DNA of 64,000 nucleotides from the NCBI GenBank assembly GCA_013397115.1, contig VWZW01004701.1:248001-312000 (forward strand), read 5' to 3'. The stretch comes from Edolisoma coerulescens. Taxonomy: Eukaryota > Chordata > Aves > Passeriformes > Campephagidae. The notes beneath the pieces were generated by a model that was not told where the DNA came from, made no database searches, and saw nothing but the letters and a program-made list of their open reading frames with translations. Shown here in pieces: positions 13,744 to 25,270 of this stretch. Within the stretch, counting starts at the first letter, position 1, and each line of letters opens with the position of its first letter. The position numbers and the translations under genes are program-made.

Positions 13744-14008
13744 GGGAATGGCATGAAGCTGTGTCAGGGGAGGGTCAGGCTGGAGATCAGGGAAAGGTTC
13801 TTCCCCCAGAGGTGCTGGGCACTGCCCAGGCTCCCCAGGGAATGGGCACGGCCCCGAGGCTGCCAGAGCTCCAGGAGCGTTTGGGCAGCGCTGCCAGGGA
13901 TGCCCAGGGTGGGGTTGTTGGGGGCTCTCTGCAGGACCAGGAATTGAGCTCATTGATCCCTGTGGGTCCCTTCCATCCCAGGATATCCTGTGACCCTATA
14001 ATTTTATG
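13744..14008 (+). mobile_element. CR1 LINE, 5'-truncated 3' fragment
   Basis: The plus strand translates to the end of CR1 ORF2, including the diagnostic order G-N-G-x-K, GRVRLEIRERFF and LPREW, then continues through the 3' region (GGGTCCCTTCCATCCCAGGA) to a degenerate ATTTTATG-type tail. The 5' cut falls inside the reverse-transcriptase C-terminal segment. The copy is GC-rich and fairly clear, hence younger than the fragment at 28.8 kb. It is dead by truncation. Confidence 0.9.
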
Positions 14009-14224
14009 AAAACATGCTTGAAATTATTTTGCTGCCATTTTAGTGTCAAACTGACAAGATGGTGCCATTCGTTGCAGTGACCATTGTAGGCTGCCCACAA
14101 CCACAGAGCAGAAGTCTCCTCCCTGCTGTCCCACTCACCTGCACAAGACCAAAATTTAGTGCAGCTCCGGATGCCTCTGTTCATGCTGCAACCACAGGTC
14201 CTGGGTGCAGAACAAGCCAGTCCT

Positions 14225-14943
14225 AAATAGGTATAACAGCTCTTTATTCAGTCACATGGTCCGTGCTGCTCCTGCTCAACAAAACTTGTGCACTGGATGT
14301 CGTACTTCTGGGAAATTCCACCACTAAAAAGAGGGGTTTTTTAAACAGACTTCACTGGGCAAAAAGAGACAATAGATGAAGCCGGTTCTCCCACATACAG
14401 GGTAATCAAACAGTGGGTATGCCAGGAAAAAAGAAAGGGAACAAACAGGCATACTACTGCAGGAATTTTCAAAAATCCTTGCAAGCAAAGTGTGTAAGTG
14501 TATCCCTAATGCTGAGCCCTGCACAGGAAAAATTGCATTAAAACATCTTGGATTGGATTTCCATAGGTGAGCACACCCAGCCATGCCAGAGCCAGAGTCA
14601 GGCCACATTCCTGGTGCTAACACAGAGTGAATTAGTGGCTTGTTTTCCAGAATTTTGACCACCTCTTTTCTGTTCCTTTTTAATATAGCAGGTATTAATA
14701 TATCAGGTGCCTCAAATTGTACCTCTAAAATATTCATTTTCCCAAATATTACATCTCTAGTCATATTATTTAAATGTATCAGGAAAGCTTCAACTAAATC
14801 TTTTAATCCCATTTGATCTACAAACAGAGCTGCAACATGACAGGTTGGATTAATGCATCTGGCATTTGTAAAATTATAAACCTCATGCAGCAAACAGACA
14901 GCGACTGCTGCTGCTCTTTCCCTTCTGCTTTTGTAGCACCAGG
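14225..14943 (-). other. Candidate terminal exon or retroelement remnant (long minus-strand open frame)
   Basis: On the minus strand a T-rich tract ending TTTATTTTAG, usable as a splice acceptor, precedes about 206 open codons that stop with TAG at 14324-14326. An AATAAA follows about 75 bp later. The first ~100 codons look protein-like: AT-ending codons, the motif YNFTNARC with a possible N-glycosylation site, then a charged and aliphatic stretch with RNRKEVVKILEN. The second half looks like ordinary non-coding DNA. The open frame extends upstream of the acceptor only from a non-ATG codon, so it is not a complete gene. I do not recognise the protein. It could be a 3' exon, an old endogenous retroelement piece near its polyadenylation site, or chance. 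Confidence 0.25.
14243..14248 (-). terminator. Possible polyadenylation signal (AATAAA)
   Basis: TTTATT on the plus strand reads AATAAA on the minus strand, about 75 bp past the stop of the long minus-strand frame. The position suits a short 3' untranslated region or the R region of an old LTR. The hexamer is common by chance in AT-rich DNA. Confidence 0.3.
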
Positions 14944-15001
14944 CTAAAATAAAACAAACCCTTTCCCTACATCTACATTTGATTGAAAGATAGACATGCA
15001 C

Positions 15002-16589
15002 GAAAGGGTGAAGTATTCTAAGTGATGGGCTCAGTGGGATATTGAATTTATGTCTATGCTTTGATGCTTCTGGGTTTCGTTTTCTGCTCCTGAGTAGAAT
15101 TAATTCTGTTCCCCACAGGAGTCAATTTGGTATTTTACATACCTCCCCCCCTGCCACCCCATTTTATTGTTTTAAATCCAACTTTAGGGAAAAGACAAGA
15201 GGACAAGGAGAGACAGAAGGAATGAAAAGTGGAGAGGGGACCTTTTACAGCACAAGTGTCATTAAGACCTTTTTTAACATCCTAAGCCCTGTTTTGTCTG
15301 CCTTGGTTTCAAAAAGAGACAGAAACTCTTTTAAAAGGGCCCCTGAATCCTCATTTCCAATTCCATGTTCTCCCTGACAACCCTTTACCTTGTGTTCTTG
15401 ACAGTTACACCACTGACAGCATTACTTTTCCCCTTATACTCTACAGCAAGAGCCAGAAGCAAGGTAGCCAGTGCCCCACAGGGCCTGATCCAGCATCCCC
15501 AAATCCAATGGGGGAAAACGCCCCTGGCTCTGCCCCCACACTCCTGGGCTGCCTGTGGGGAAGGGGATGAGCTCTCCCAAAGACCCCCGAACCAACAAAA
15601 CACTCTCAAGGCTTCCAGAGACTCATCAGCATTCAGAGCTGCTGCCTCCACACCATGTAGGACACTTCAAAGAGTGTAAAAGCACAAGTATATATGGAAC
15701 AAAGCAATAAAAAGGAACAAAATAGGTGGAGGAAGAACAGGACTGCTACAAACAAAGGGCTTTGTCTGGAAGTTTGCTTCCTGACAGCCTGTGCCCTGGT
15801 TGCAACACGATGTTGCTCCAGATTTTTCAGTGGTCTGAATGCTGAGCTGATGGTCAACTACACAATATAAACATCCAGGTTTCCAGGCACAGCAGAGCCA
15901 TTCCTCATCCAGCAGTTGCACAAAACCTAAGTTAGCCTCACTTACAAGTAACTCCTCCAGGGGTTGCATCTGTGTGGTATGAAGGGATGTTTCACACATC
16001 TGTCCATTTTCCTACCAACACCATTCCACCAGACATGCCTCTGGACAACCTGAAGTGCCCAGGGCTTGTACCAGAAAGGTGCTGAACACCTTGGCCCCAG
16101 CACAGTGTCCTTGCCCAACTCCACATCAAGGGATCCATGGCAGAGATCTTCCCCACCCTTCACAAACCAGGGCAGAGGATCCCAAAGAGCAATGCCACAA
16201 CCTAGACCTCAAATGTGGGCCAAGTTCTCATCTCCTGAGAAGAGCAGCTGTCGGTTCTGAAGTTCAGAAGTAAGGTTTGAAAGCTAAGGACCCGAATATA
16301 ACAAATATTTACCTTTGGCTGAGTTTGCAGATAGGTTGACACAAAACCTATGACCTGTACCAAATTCAAACTGTGCCTCTCCTTTGAAATCTACTGTTCT
16401 GTTGATATTTCACCAGCAAGGCCCTCCTTTGAAGAAGGATAAATCCTCCCTCGGAAGCAGCACAGGAATCCCTGCAGGAGCCGCAGTCCACAGGGGACAC
16501 ACATCATGCAGGCATTGACTGACTGACCCTTCCTTCCCAAGTGGGGATATCCTGATGGCTGAGACAGTCAGGAGTGTTCATCTTGGGCC
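15002..16589. other. Intergenic DNA, no gene recognised
   Basis: I saw no exon with convincing splice sites and no repeat. Open frames of 60-110 codons lie on both strands and overlap one another. The patch at 15460-15600 is GC-richer but poor in CpG. Confidence 0.6.
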
Positions 16590-17045
16590 CAGATTTGTTT
16601 ATTCCAGGGCCTCAGATGCTTTAATGTAGACCTACTTATAGCCTGCAATGTGCGAGTGACTCTCTGCTATTTTGGCACTAATACTGTCAAATGGCATTAA
16701 TTAAAACAAATCGCTTATAAAACAGGCTGGATTCATCAACAATAAGTGAGGAGATATTTTTTTCTTTGCCTTTTTTTTTTTTTTTTAGGATTTTAATGAA
16801 TAAACAGCAATTCCTATTCATTATTTATCTACTGAATTTTAATGAATAGTTCCCAGCGCTCATTAACAAATCTCTGTATTTATGGAAAACTGGCACTTCA
16901 TAAATATCAAATTGTGCTATTTTTTGTGCTGGTTTTATATAAATATAGAAATTCTGTAATTATCACTCGAACTGATCATTAAAATTCAAAAGCAGATAAA
17001 TAAGCCCAAGCTTCCTGCCTTATTATTCAGATAAAACATCTTTCT
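16590..17045. promoter_or_regulatory. Strong candidate conserved non-coding element
   Basis: This is a 450-bp AT-rich, non-repetitive block full of TAAT and AATAA cores. ATTAATTAAA lies at 16696-16705. The 13-bp word ATTTTAATGAATA occurs at 16790-16802 and again at 16836-16848, with the inverted core TATTCATT between them at 16815-16822. A T16 run at 16771-16786 interrupts the block. There is no reading frame of note. The texture is that of an ancient vertebrate enhancer, and the repeated spaced word suggests clustered homeodomain or POU sites. Conservation must be tested by alignment. Confidence 0.45.
16771..16786. repeat. Poly-T tract (T16)
   Basis: Sixteen consecutive T residues lie inside the AT-rich block. 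It is a likely length-variable mononucleotide site. Confidence 0.85.
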
Positions 17046-20000
17046 TTTCTTTTCAATATGGTTCCCTGTCCCCCCACATGTCACACCCTTTCCTTGGGGC
17101 AGCACACAGTCACTGCTCACCTTGCAGGTGGCACCTTCCTTCTGTGTTATCTGAGGTTTCTGCCCTGTGCCAGCAGCAGGAACTATTTCTCCCAGCCTCG
17201 CCTCTCTAGGTCGTGAGATTCCTGGTAGGCATTCTCATTCTACACTGATCTGTCCTTTTTTCCCCTCTACACTGTTATTGACTTTTGTATTATCACAGCA
17301 TAAACTATTAGCCATTTTATGCAAATCCCTGTGTTGAATGAAATCCGTGTCAATCCATAAAATCAAATTCCAATGTGCAGAGCAACATGAGTGTCTGGAG
17401 CTGCCTTTGTTCGGAACCACTGGGAGGAAACCCCCCCAGTCCCATCCAAACCAAAGTCAACCACTGCACTCTGCTCTCCACTTGATCCCACTCCTCTCTG
17501 GAGTGCAGAACAGGTCATGTCCCGATCCCAGTGTAAGGGGGAACCTGAAGCACCACTGCTGCTATCCAGGAAGCTGTCCCAGTTTTACACCACTTCATTT
17601 CAGATTAGTGCTTGAACCAGTGCTTGAATCCATGTGAAGAAAATGAGCGTTAACTTTACAGTAACACATGGACAACACGTCGGCCTCCTGCACTCCGGAT
17701 TGCTTCCCCAAGGCCATGTGTAGCCAAATCCACAGGGCACACCAACACCTTCTGGATGTGTGGTGGTGCTCTCATCTCGAAGCACAAGGAGCTAAAGTGC
17801 TGAAGAAGGTAAGAGATGTGCCCAGAGCCACGGGGGGATTCTGGCTCAGAGGCAGTACCACAGTGCCTACTCAAGGGGAAAAGCACACAGTTATTTAAAA
17901 GGCAAACAAAACTGTGTCTTTTGAAAAGCAAAATCTGTATTAGCCTAAAAACCCCAGAGATTCTGCAGGCCACTGCAGCAGATGTGTTGTATTAAAGGTT
18001 ATTCCTTTAAAAATCAGTCCAATGAAAGCATGTAAGGTCAGGGAAATCTTGTGTTCCCTGATTGCATTCGGCCATGAAATCAAAGGCTGCCCAGGCTCCA
18101 CCTCTCTCTTTAGAGAAGTCTGTATGCAATATTTTCCCCAGGTTTTTTAAGTTATGCTGTGTCCTTGCCACAGTGCTGGAGATGTTTGTGACAACTGTTT
18201 AAAAAGAGATGTGATTAGGAAATGGAAGAACCATGACTCCTTTTAATTAAAATTCTTGGTTTTTCTTTTGTTCAAAACATCATCACCCTGGCGTTTTGCA
18301 TGTCAATGCACCTGTAATGAAACAGACTTTGGATCTCAAAGACTGTGGCTCCATCTGAGCATCAGGTCATTTATCAGCTTGGTGATGGGAAAATTATTTT
18401 CCAGTTTGCTGGCTAGGTTTAAATGGTTCATAACAGCTTAATCCAAAACTTCCTTTGTGCCATAACTAGTATCTCTGTGTTCCCCAGAGCTAAATCAGAC
18501 CAACACTCTTCCAAATTGCAGTTAACTGAGTCAACACTCCTTACACCACCTGTGAGAAGAAATGACACTTTTATCCTTTTTTAGTCCATTTAACTGTAGA
18601 ACACTGAAGTTTAGAGAAAGTGTTGAGTTTGATGTGTTTTAAGCCTACCTTCGCCTCTTGATATTAAGGAAGACAGGTGGTACACCAGCACGTCACCTCA
18701 TTTCTTCCACCTGCTTTCCTTTGCTTTATATAAACTTTGCCTTTTCTCTTACATGGAAACTGTACCCACTCTGGAGAAGGAGGAGTGTGTTCAGTCTCTG
18801 TTGGTAATGGCACCTCACAAGATGAAGTTCTGCTTCATCATTGCAGGCCCAGAAAGAAAGATGAGACAAACAGGAGGATGGATTAGCTCTGGCCCTTCCC
18901 TGTAGCTGTTACAGGCAGGCCAGTCCCTGGGAGAATGCACTGAAATCCCTGTGTGCAAACCTCATCTCCCAGAACGATGCCTTTCCCAACAAGGAATGCT
19001 GCAATCAGTTGGTACCAAAGGCAAAAAAAACCCCACAACTTTTTCTCTTACACTCTTATTGTCTCTTTATTTCTAACACTTTTTAAGTCCAGTTCCACTT
19101 TTTCAGTCTGACCCTTCTATTGTGCTGAGCTTCTCCTCAGTGCTGGCAGCTGCTATTCAGGGGCTGTGAGGCAGCGGAGGGTTGAAGGTTTCATTAGAGC
19201 AAAGCCCTCCCAATGCTGAGCATTGTGCATGGCTCAGCAGCACAGTCATCAATCCTCTCCCACCACTCCCTGCCACACTGGGGAGCTTCTCCTCCAGGAC
19301 ACATATCCCCTTGGCATGTCATGTTGAGAGCCAGAAGCTCCTGAAATATTTTTGAATTTATTATCACAGTTGCAGCAACAGAAACATTTGACTTTTCTGT
19401 CTAAATCAATACAGGGTTCTTTCTCTTTTCCTTTTCTTTTTTTTTTCTTAAGGACATGCCTACACAACAGTTTCACTGCCGAGCTCTTCAAAAGCGCACG
19501 CATTGGAAGAGCTGTCGGATCATTCTGGCTGTAATTTCAGTGTATCTTTCAATTGCCCACTATAAGAGGGTCAGTCTTGTACTTTTTGACCACATTTCCC
19601 CTCCATCCAGGTTTGATGTTGACCTACTTTCCCATGCCACAATTCACTAATATTCCCTTCAGCATCCAGATAATAAAGTGAGAGGAAAAATCCAAATCCG
19701 ACTTGCACTAAGCAATTATTTTCACGTCCATCTGTATTCACTGTGTTAGTGCCAGGGTTTTGTTAATGCACAATAGAGGATAATGAGATCACTTTCTAAT
19801 TCTCCATCTTCTTCCATCTGAAGCTCTGGGAGCTCTGAGGAAAGACAAAAGCTGTCATGTTTTACCAGGGTAGTACTTCAAAACTGCAGCACCTCACAGT
19901 GATTACAGCCATGTGTTTACAGGAAGGTGTAAAAAAATAAGTGGATGGATGAATAAATAAATGAATGAAACCCCTCATGTTAAACAGTTGACAGATTAAA

Positions 20001-22579
20001 TAACACCTCAGGCAACTTTTTTCCCTTTACAAATACTGTTCCTTTAACCTAAGTCCTCAGGTGAGCCCCAGACAAACCAGAAGCACAGGTGGGGAGCACC
20101 ATGAAGCTGTGTAGGAGACAGATGAGGTTATCTTACAAATAAACTGAGCTGTACAAATGAAAACACAGCACTGAGAAACATGACACTACACAAATTCTCT
20201 GTCCCTGGGGGAAGGAGCCTTCTCCTGTCACTGAACGTGTGAGCTCCTGGCCTGATGCCCTTCCCAGGGCCATCTCACCCTGTATCTGCTGCTGAGCTGG
20301 GTGCTGGAAGCAAACTCCAAAACTGTTCCAGGAGTTGCAGAGCTGCCCTGGCCAGGCACAGCCTGGCCCCCATGCCAGGAGTGGGCAGGGACTGAGAGGC
20401 CTCAGGGCCAGGGGAGACCATGGTGGGCTAAGCCCAGCCTAGCTCCACACCCACCATGTGCTGTGAATGTCACAGATGTGTCAAATACAGCACAGGGCAG
20501 CTGCAGGCTCAGGCCCAACTGCTCTGAGCATCCTCTGTGTCTGCTGCCTAAGAGAGGCCCTACAGATGTTTATTGCATGTTGGAGGAAAATAACAAAGAC
20601 CTTGGCATTAAACAATGGCCTCTCGAGTATATCACACACGCAGTATGTGCTGTGCTGAGTTTTCCTATTTTCCTGCCTTTCAGGATTGCTGTATTCCAGA
20701 GCTAGCTGTGGTTTGCTCTCCATGGTGATACACAACGCAGTGTCCTCACCATCTGCTTCACGGAAGTCTCTCCAAACTTCCCTTTCCAGGAGAAGATGTA
20801 CATGAGAACCTGGTTTTGCAGCAAAGACTCACTAGGACCCCAGTGTGACAAACACATGTGCTGAAGGACATACTGGCCACATTCAGATCAAAGGATTTGG
20901 GAGTGCACATGATCTCCTCTGTGCCAAGTCACAAATGAGCGGTTTCTAAATAATATCAGAGTATGATATGGTCAATACTAGAAACCTCTGACACAGAAGC
21001 AGAAATTTTCCAAATCTTACTTCATTTAAAACACGGTGGATTTTGGCTAGTAAAACTGCAGTGCATTCAGAGAATCCTAAAATATGCTTAACATAAGGCA
21101 GAAATAACTAGATAAACTTTCAGATCAGATGTTTTATCATATTCAAGAAATAATACTCTTGATCTACAAAATAAATTACTAAAGAAAGTTCTGAGTAAAT
21201 AGGAGTGAAGCAACTCTACTGCCCTCAGTAGACCTGGGACATCTGTCTCCATCAGGATCAAACCTGGTGCACAAATTTTTACTGTTCTCAAAGGCCTGCT
21301 TTGATGGAACAACTTTTGAGTCCCTGAACCTTTAGGAAATTTCCCAGAGTACAAATTCCAGGGGTAGGCAGAGAGACACCACTTCAGAGGGCGTCCTAAG
21401 TAACACAAGAGCCAACATTACCATTTCTCATCAAAAAGAGATTATGAAAAATAAACTTTTAGACTAAAACACAGGGTTGCTTTTTTTAAAGCAGGAGGCA
21501 TTTTGTAATTGCCAGGTTATTGTAAATGCAATATATCCTGGTTTTTTTATAAAAGTTACTTTTCTCTGGTGAAGTGATTATGATGACTCCTGGTATTTTT
21601 TTATACAAAAATGTTAACTATGGGTTAATTCTATGCCATACAATCCACTTGTAATTATAGGTTCTATCAAGGTGATAGATTTAGGTTTTGGAAAAATTTT
21701 GTTTGAGCAGATAAGTAGCTGGTACCTTACAGGAAGGAAAGAAAAATTAATAATTACGTACATGAGTGTTATATGCACATAAAAATCTTTGATATAGAAG
21801 AAGTAGCCTCCTCCAGACATATTCAGTGACAAAGAAATAAACTCAGCTCCAAAACCACGGTCCAAATTCACAGATGAATTTGGTGTTTTGGTACCCTTTC
21901 AACCATGCCTAAATACAGTGAAACAGAACCTCCCAGATGCTGGGAAGTGGCTGGGGGATGAGGAGACCCATCCTCAGCTGTGTCCATAGCCACAGCTGGA
22001 CTGGAGCCACCCGAGCTCTGCAGCTTCTGCCAGCCCTGCTGGCATGGGTGTCTGAGCTGACCTCCTCCTGAGGCCAGCAAGGCTTGGCAGGGGAGGCTGG
22101 AAGAACCAGCCTGGGCTTCTCCACAACTCGGACTCCTGACACAACCTCTGGGTCATCCTTTGTAAGTAGTAAGAACATGGACAGGCAGCCAGCCCAAAAA
22201 CAGGATGGGGAGAGATGCCCCTTTACCAGCTGGAGTATTTCAAGAGAGACATTAGAAAGTGGCCATAGGAGCCAGAAACCCAGATCTCACCAACTGTGTC
22301 CACACTGTACTTGACCTGGACGGCTCTGAGGTCCTGGCACCTGACTCCTGTGCCAGCCTGTGCTGGTGTATCCCCCCTCCCCAGGCCATACTATGACCCT
22401 ATAAATGCTCATTCTTGATGAACAGCCCCTGGGCTCAGCTCCTCTTGAGCTTATCAGAAATACTGTCAGCTCCCAGGCACTGCTGCTGTCCAACGAGCTC
22501 CTGGTCTCTTTAGGGGCAGCCTTGGGAACTGGTTTTGTTCCCTCCATGGCACAACATCGCTGTTCTCACACTTCCAAAG
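17046..22579. other. Intergenic DNA, no gene recognised
   Basis: These 5.5 kb run up to the large gap and hold no recognisable gene or mobile element. There is a short tetranucleotide-like repeat at 19942-19969 and a pyrimidine-rich tract near 19420-19450. A plus-strand open frame of about 134 codons at 20301-20705 lies in a GC-rich patch and has no recognisable domain, so I treat it as chance. Confidence 0.6.
19942..19969. repeat. Short imperfect tetranucleotide repeat
   Basis: Units of TGGA, TGAA and TAAA follow each other (TGGATGGATGAATAAATAAA and on), making about seven related 4-bp units. It is a decayed microsatellite. Confidence 0.7.
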
Positions 22580-22844
22580 NNNNNNNNNNNNNNNNNNNNN
22601 NNNNNNNNNNNNNNNNNNNNNNNNNNNNNNNNNNNNNNNNNNNNNNNNNNNNNNNNNNNNNNNNNNNNNNNNNNNNNNNNNNNNNNNNNNNNNNNNNNNN
22701 NNNNNNNNNNNNNNNNNNNNNNNNNNNNNNNNNNNNNNNNNNNNNNNNNNNNNNNNNNNNNNNNNNNNNNNNNNNNNNNNNNNNNNNNNNNNNNNNNNNN
22801 NNNNNNNNNNNNNNNNNNNNNNNNNNNNNNNNNNNNNNNNNNNN
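22580..22844. other. Assembly gap (265 N)
   Basis: 265 unknown bases lie here. The flanks do not resemble each other or any repeat I recognise, so the cause is unclear. Any open frame drawn across it is meaningless. Confidence 1.
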
Positions 22845-25079
22845 CTTCACGAAGACAATTTTTGGGCTGATTCTGGTTTTAGTTTGATTGATTTTAGATT
22901 TTAGTTTGCTTTTTCTCTGTGTGTTTAACCACCTAGTAAGTAGTAGAGTGAACCTTGCCCATGAACTTTATCATGCTTTCTCTTTTATATTGAACCTGCT
23001 TTTGCCAGTACCTTTGCCAGTGATTCTTTAAGTGACCTAAAACACTCATTTGTGACACGGCCCCCATCAGCAGCTTTCACACAGCTTCATGGCAGCTTGA
23101 CTTTCCACTGCCTGTAAATCCCTTTCGGAAAGACAGATTCCGCTGTGAAAGTCATTTTTTTCCATCTGACATGATTGCCACGGGGGAGATCAAACAGCTG
23201 GAGACTGCAAGTGATGGACCATGCCAGTGAAACCTGTTCTCAGGATACTGTAACTAGTGGATGCACCTTGGAAATGAGGTTTTGCCTCAGGAATGAAAAC
23301 CACAACCTGCCAGACTACCAGGATAGATACGGGAGGTCATGAGTAATGAGGGAAATAGGTGTAACTGGAGGCAGAGGTGATCCACCACCACCAGCACACG
23401 GCTGTGCCTCGGCAGCAGTGCATGCACACATCCACTGGATGAAGCTGATCCTGGGATGAGTGTTAGCATCTCCCAGTGACCTGAGAGCCCTCACATTGTT
23501 CCATGCGTTTATCTGGAAACAGACACCTTTATGAAAAGAGGTCAGTTGCATCTTGAGCCCTGCAACAGCCATCCCAGGCAGGTACAGATCTCCATTGAAT
23601 TTCTGAAGTTTCCACTAGGCTGGAAGTGGATTAATCTCTACAAATTAACAAATCTGCCCAGGCTGACAGACATGGCAGGAGGTGGAATCAGGGGCTGTCA
23701 GCTGCTGCTGAGTCACTTGGGCAGAAAACCCTCCTCTGAAGTTTTATGTGTGGCTTTGTGGAGCCCACAGCTGCTTTCTCACCTCACTTGTCAGGAGCAG
23801 CTGAATAGTTCAACAATATTATTAACCCTGTGCAAAGGAAAATACATCCTGCCTAAAGTAGATTTTGAAGACTCAGGATATTTCACCATTTCTGTAAATT
23901 TGGAAATTTTGCTGTCTGGTCACATTTTCCTCCCTATCAACCTGGGCAGTGTGATTTGTTGCCCTAGAAGAAAATCACTATTATGTTAGCAGCACACAGC
24001 AGCAACAGTTCTAACATCTGACACAGCAGTAGTAAGTTCCTGACCTGACATTTTGAAGAGACTCTTCCTGACTCTGGTGTGCTTTCGAATAAGCCCTAAA
24101 GACCTTGCCCATGCTTTACCCCAGTAGTCTTCCTTGTGATCAGCACTTGACTCTTCATCTGCTGTGGCTCCTGGGGCCTCTTTATTCTTTCTGAACATTC
24201 AGCTTACAGTCAAAAATAAGTGGTTGGCTTGTGGTTAAGGAATTGGAAGAAGAGGGTTTGGTTAATTCCCAACTCGACCACAGATATCCCAAGTGAGGTT
24301 GGCCAGATTGCTCACAGTCTGGTTTATTCCAGAAGCAATGAATTCAGTTGCTACCCAGTGGAATTTTTATGTGCTTAGCCCTTAAAATCTCTACTAACAC
24401 CCACAGCTGTAGGGCAGGGACAATCCTACCACCTTTCTCCCACTTACTGAAAGCTGGAAGTTCAGTACCAGGCTCTGGGCTCCGAAACATTTGTACAGCA
24501 CCGAGCACAGGGAGCTCCAGGGGCTCTAACAGAAGAAAGAGCCCAGGAACAGAGACCCTCCCTGTGAGAGGGTCAGCAAAAGGAGTTTCTCCCATATCCC
24601 AGGAAGATGAACAGAATATGCCAGAGGTAAAAAAAAAGATAATTGTCTCAAACTGGAAGATTACACAGGTTGACTCATGGGCACATGCAATGAGTTTCTG
24701 GCAGAGTGATTTTACCTCCTCAATTGAACCACTCAAAATGAAGGCGGAATTTTAGTCACACAGAAATTACATCAAAAGGAAAAGCCAGATGTTTTGTGAA
24801 TCCCACCACTAATGAGCTACAAGTGCTGTTTTTTCCATTGTACAAGAAAATGATGAATTTTTAAACATATACAAAACAAATTGTTTGTGATTACATTAGA
24901 CCTTCAAAAGAAAGAAGGAACATAAATTCAGAGATGAATAGCATAATATTGGATGCTTGCCTTAGAGCTCGACTTCAATAACTTATCTCAATAAATCCCC
25001 TTGCAGAAAGCATCTTATGTACTTCAAGCCTGGAGAAGATGAGACATGAATGCTGGAGGAATTACAAGACAGGGGCATT
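22845..25079. other. Intergenic DNA, no gene recognised
   Basis: The longest plus-strand frame is 152 codons (23531-23989), and 24344-24755 is open on both strands. Neither has a recognisable domain or convincing splice boundaries. No repeats were recognised. Confidence 0.55.
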
Positions 25080-25270
25080 CTTGCAACAGTGAACAAGCTG
25101 AAAATTACAAGGTAATGGAAACGCAGCGGGAGGCTGCCGTACCCTGCCATTAGCTAACTCCTCCAATGATTGCTGCAGAAATCACTCAGGTTCTGTAAGC
25201 ACTGTACACTGCTGCTGCACTTTGCATCTCGCTCCACCTAAGCACACAGACAATTTAATTAGGCAAGAGG
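25080..25270. promoter_or_regulatory. Possible conserved non-coding element
   Basis: High-complexity sequence with GAAAATTACAAGGTAATGG, CATTAGCTAAC, CTTTGCAT and CAATTTAATTAGG words. The texture resembles an enhancer, more weakly than the blocks at 16.6 and 41.2 kb. No coding potential stands out. Confidence 0.25.

Noticed and set aside
22405..22887. Open frames running through the N block
   Set aside because: Unknown bases cannot contain stops, so these frames are artefacts of the gap.
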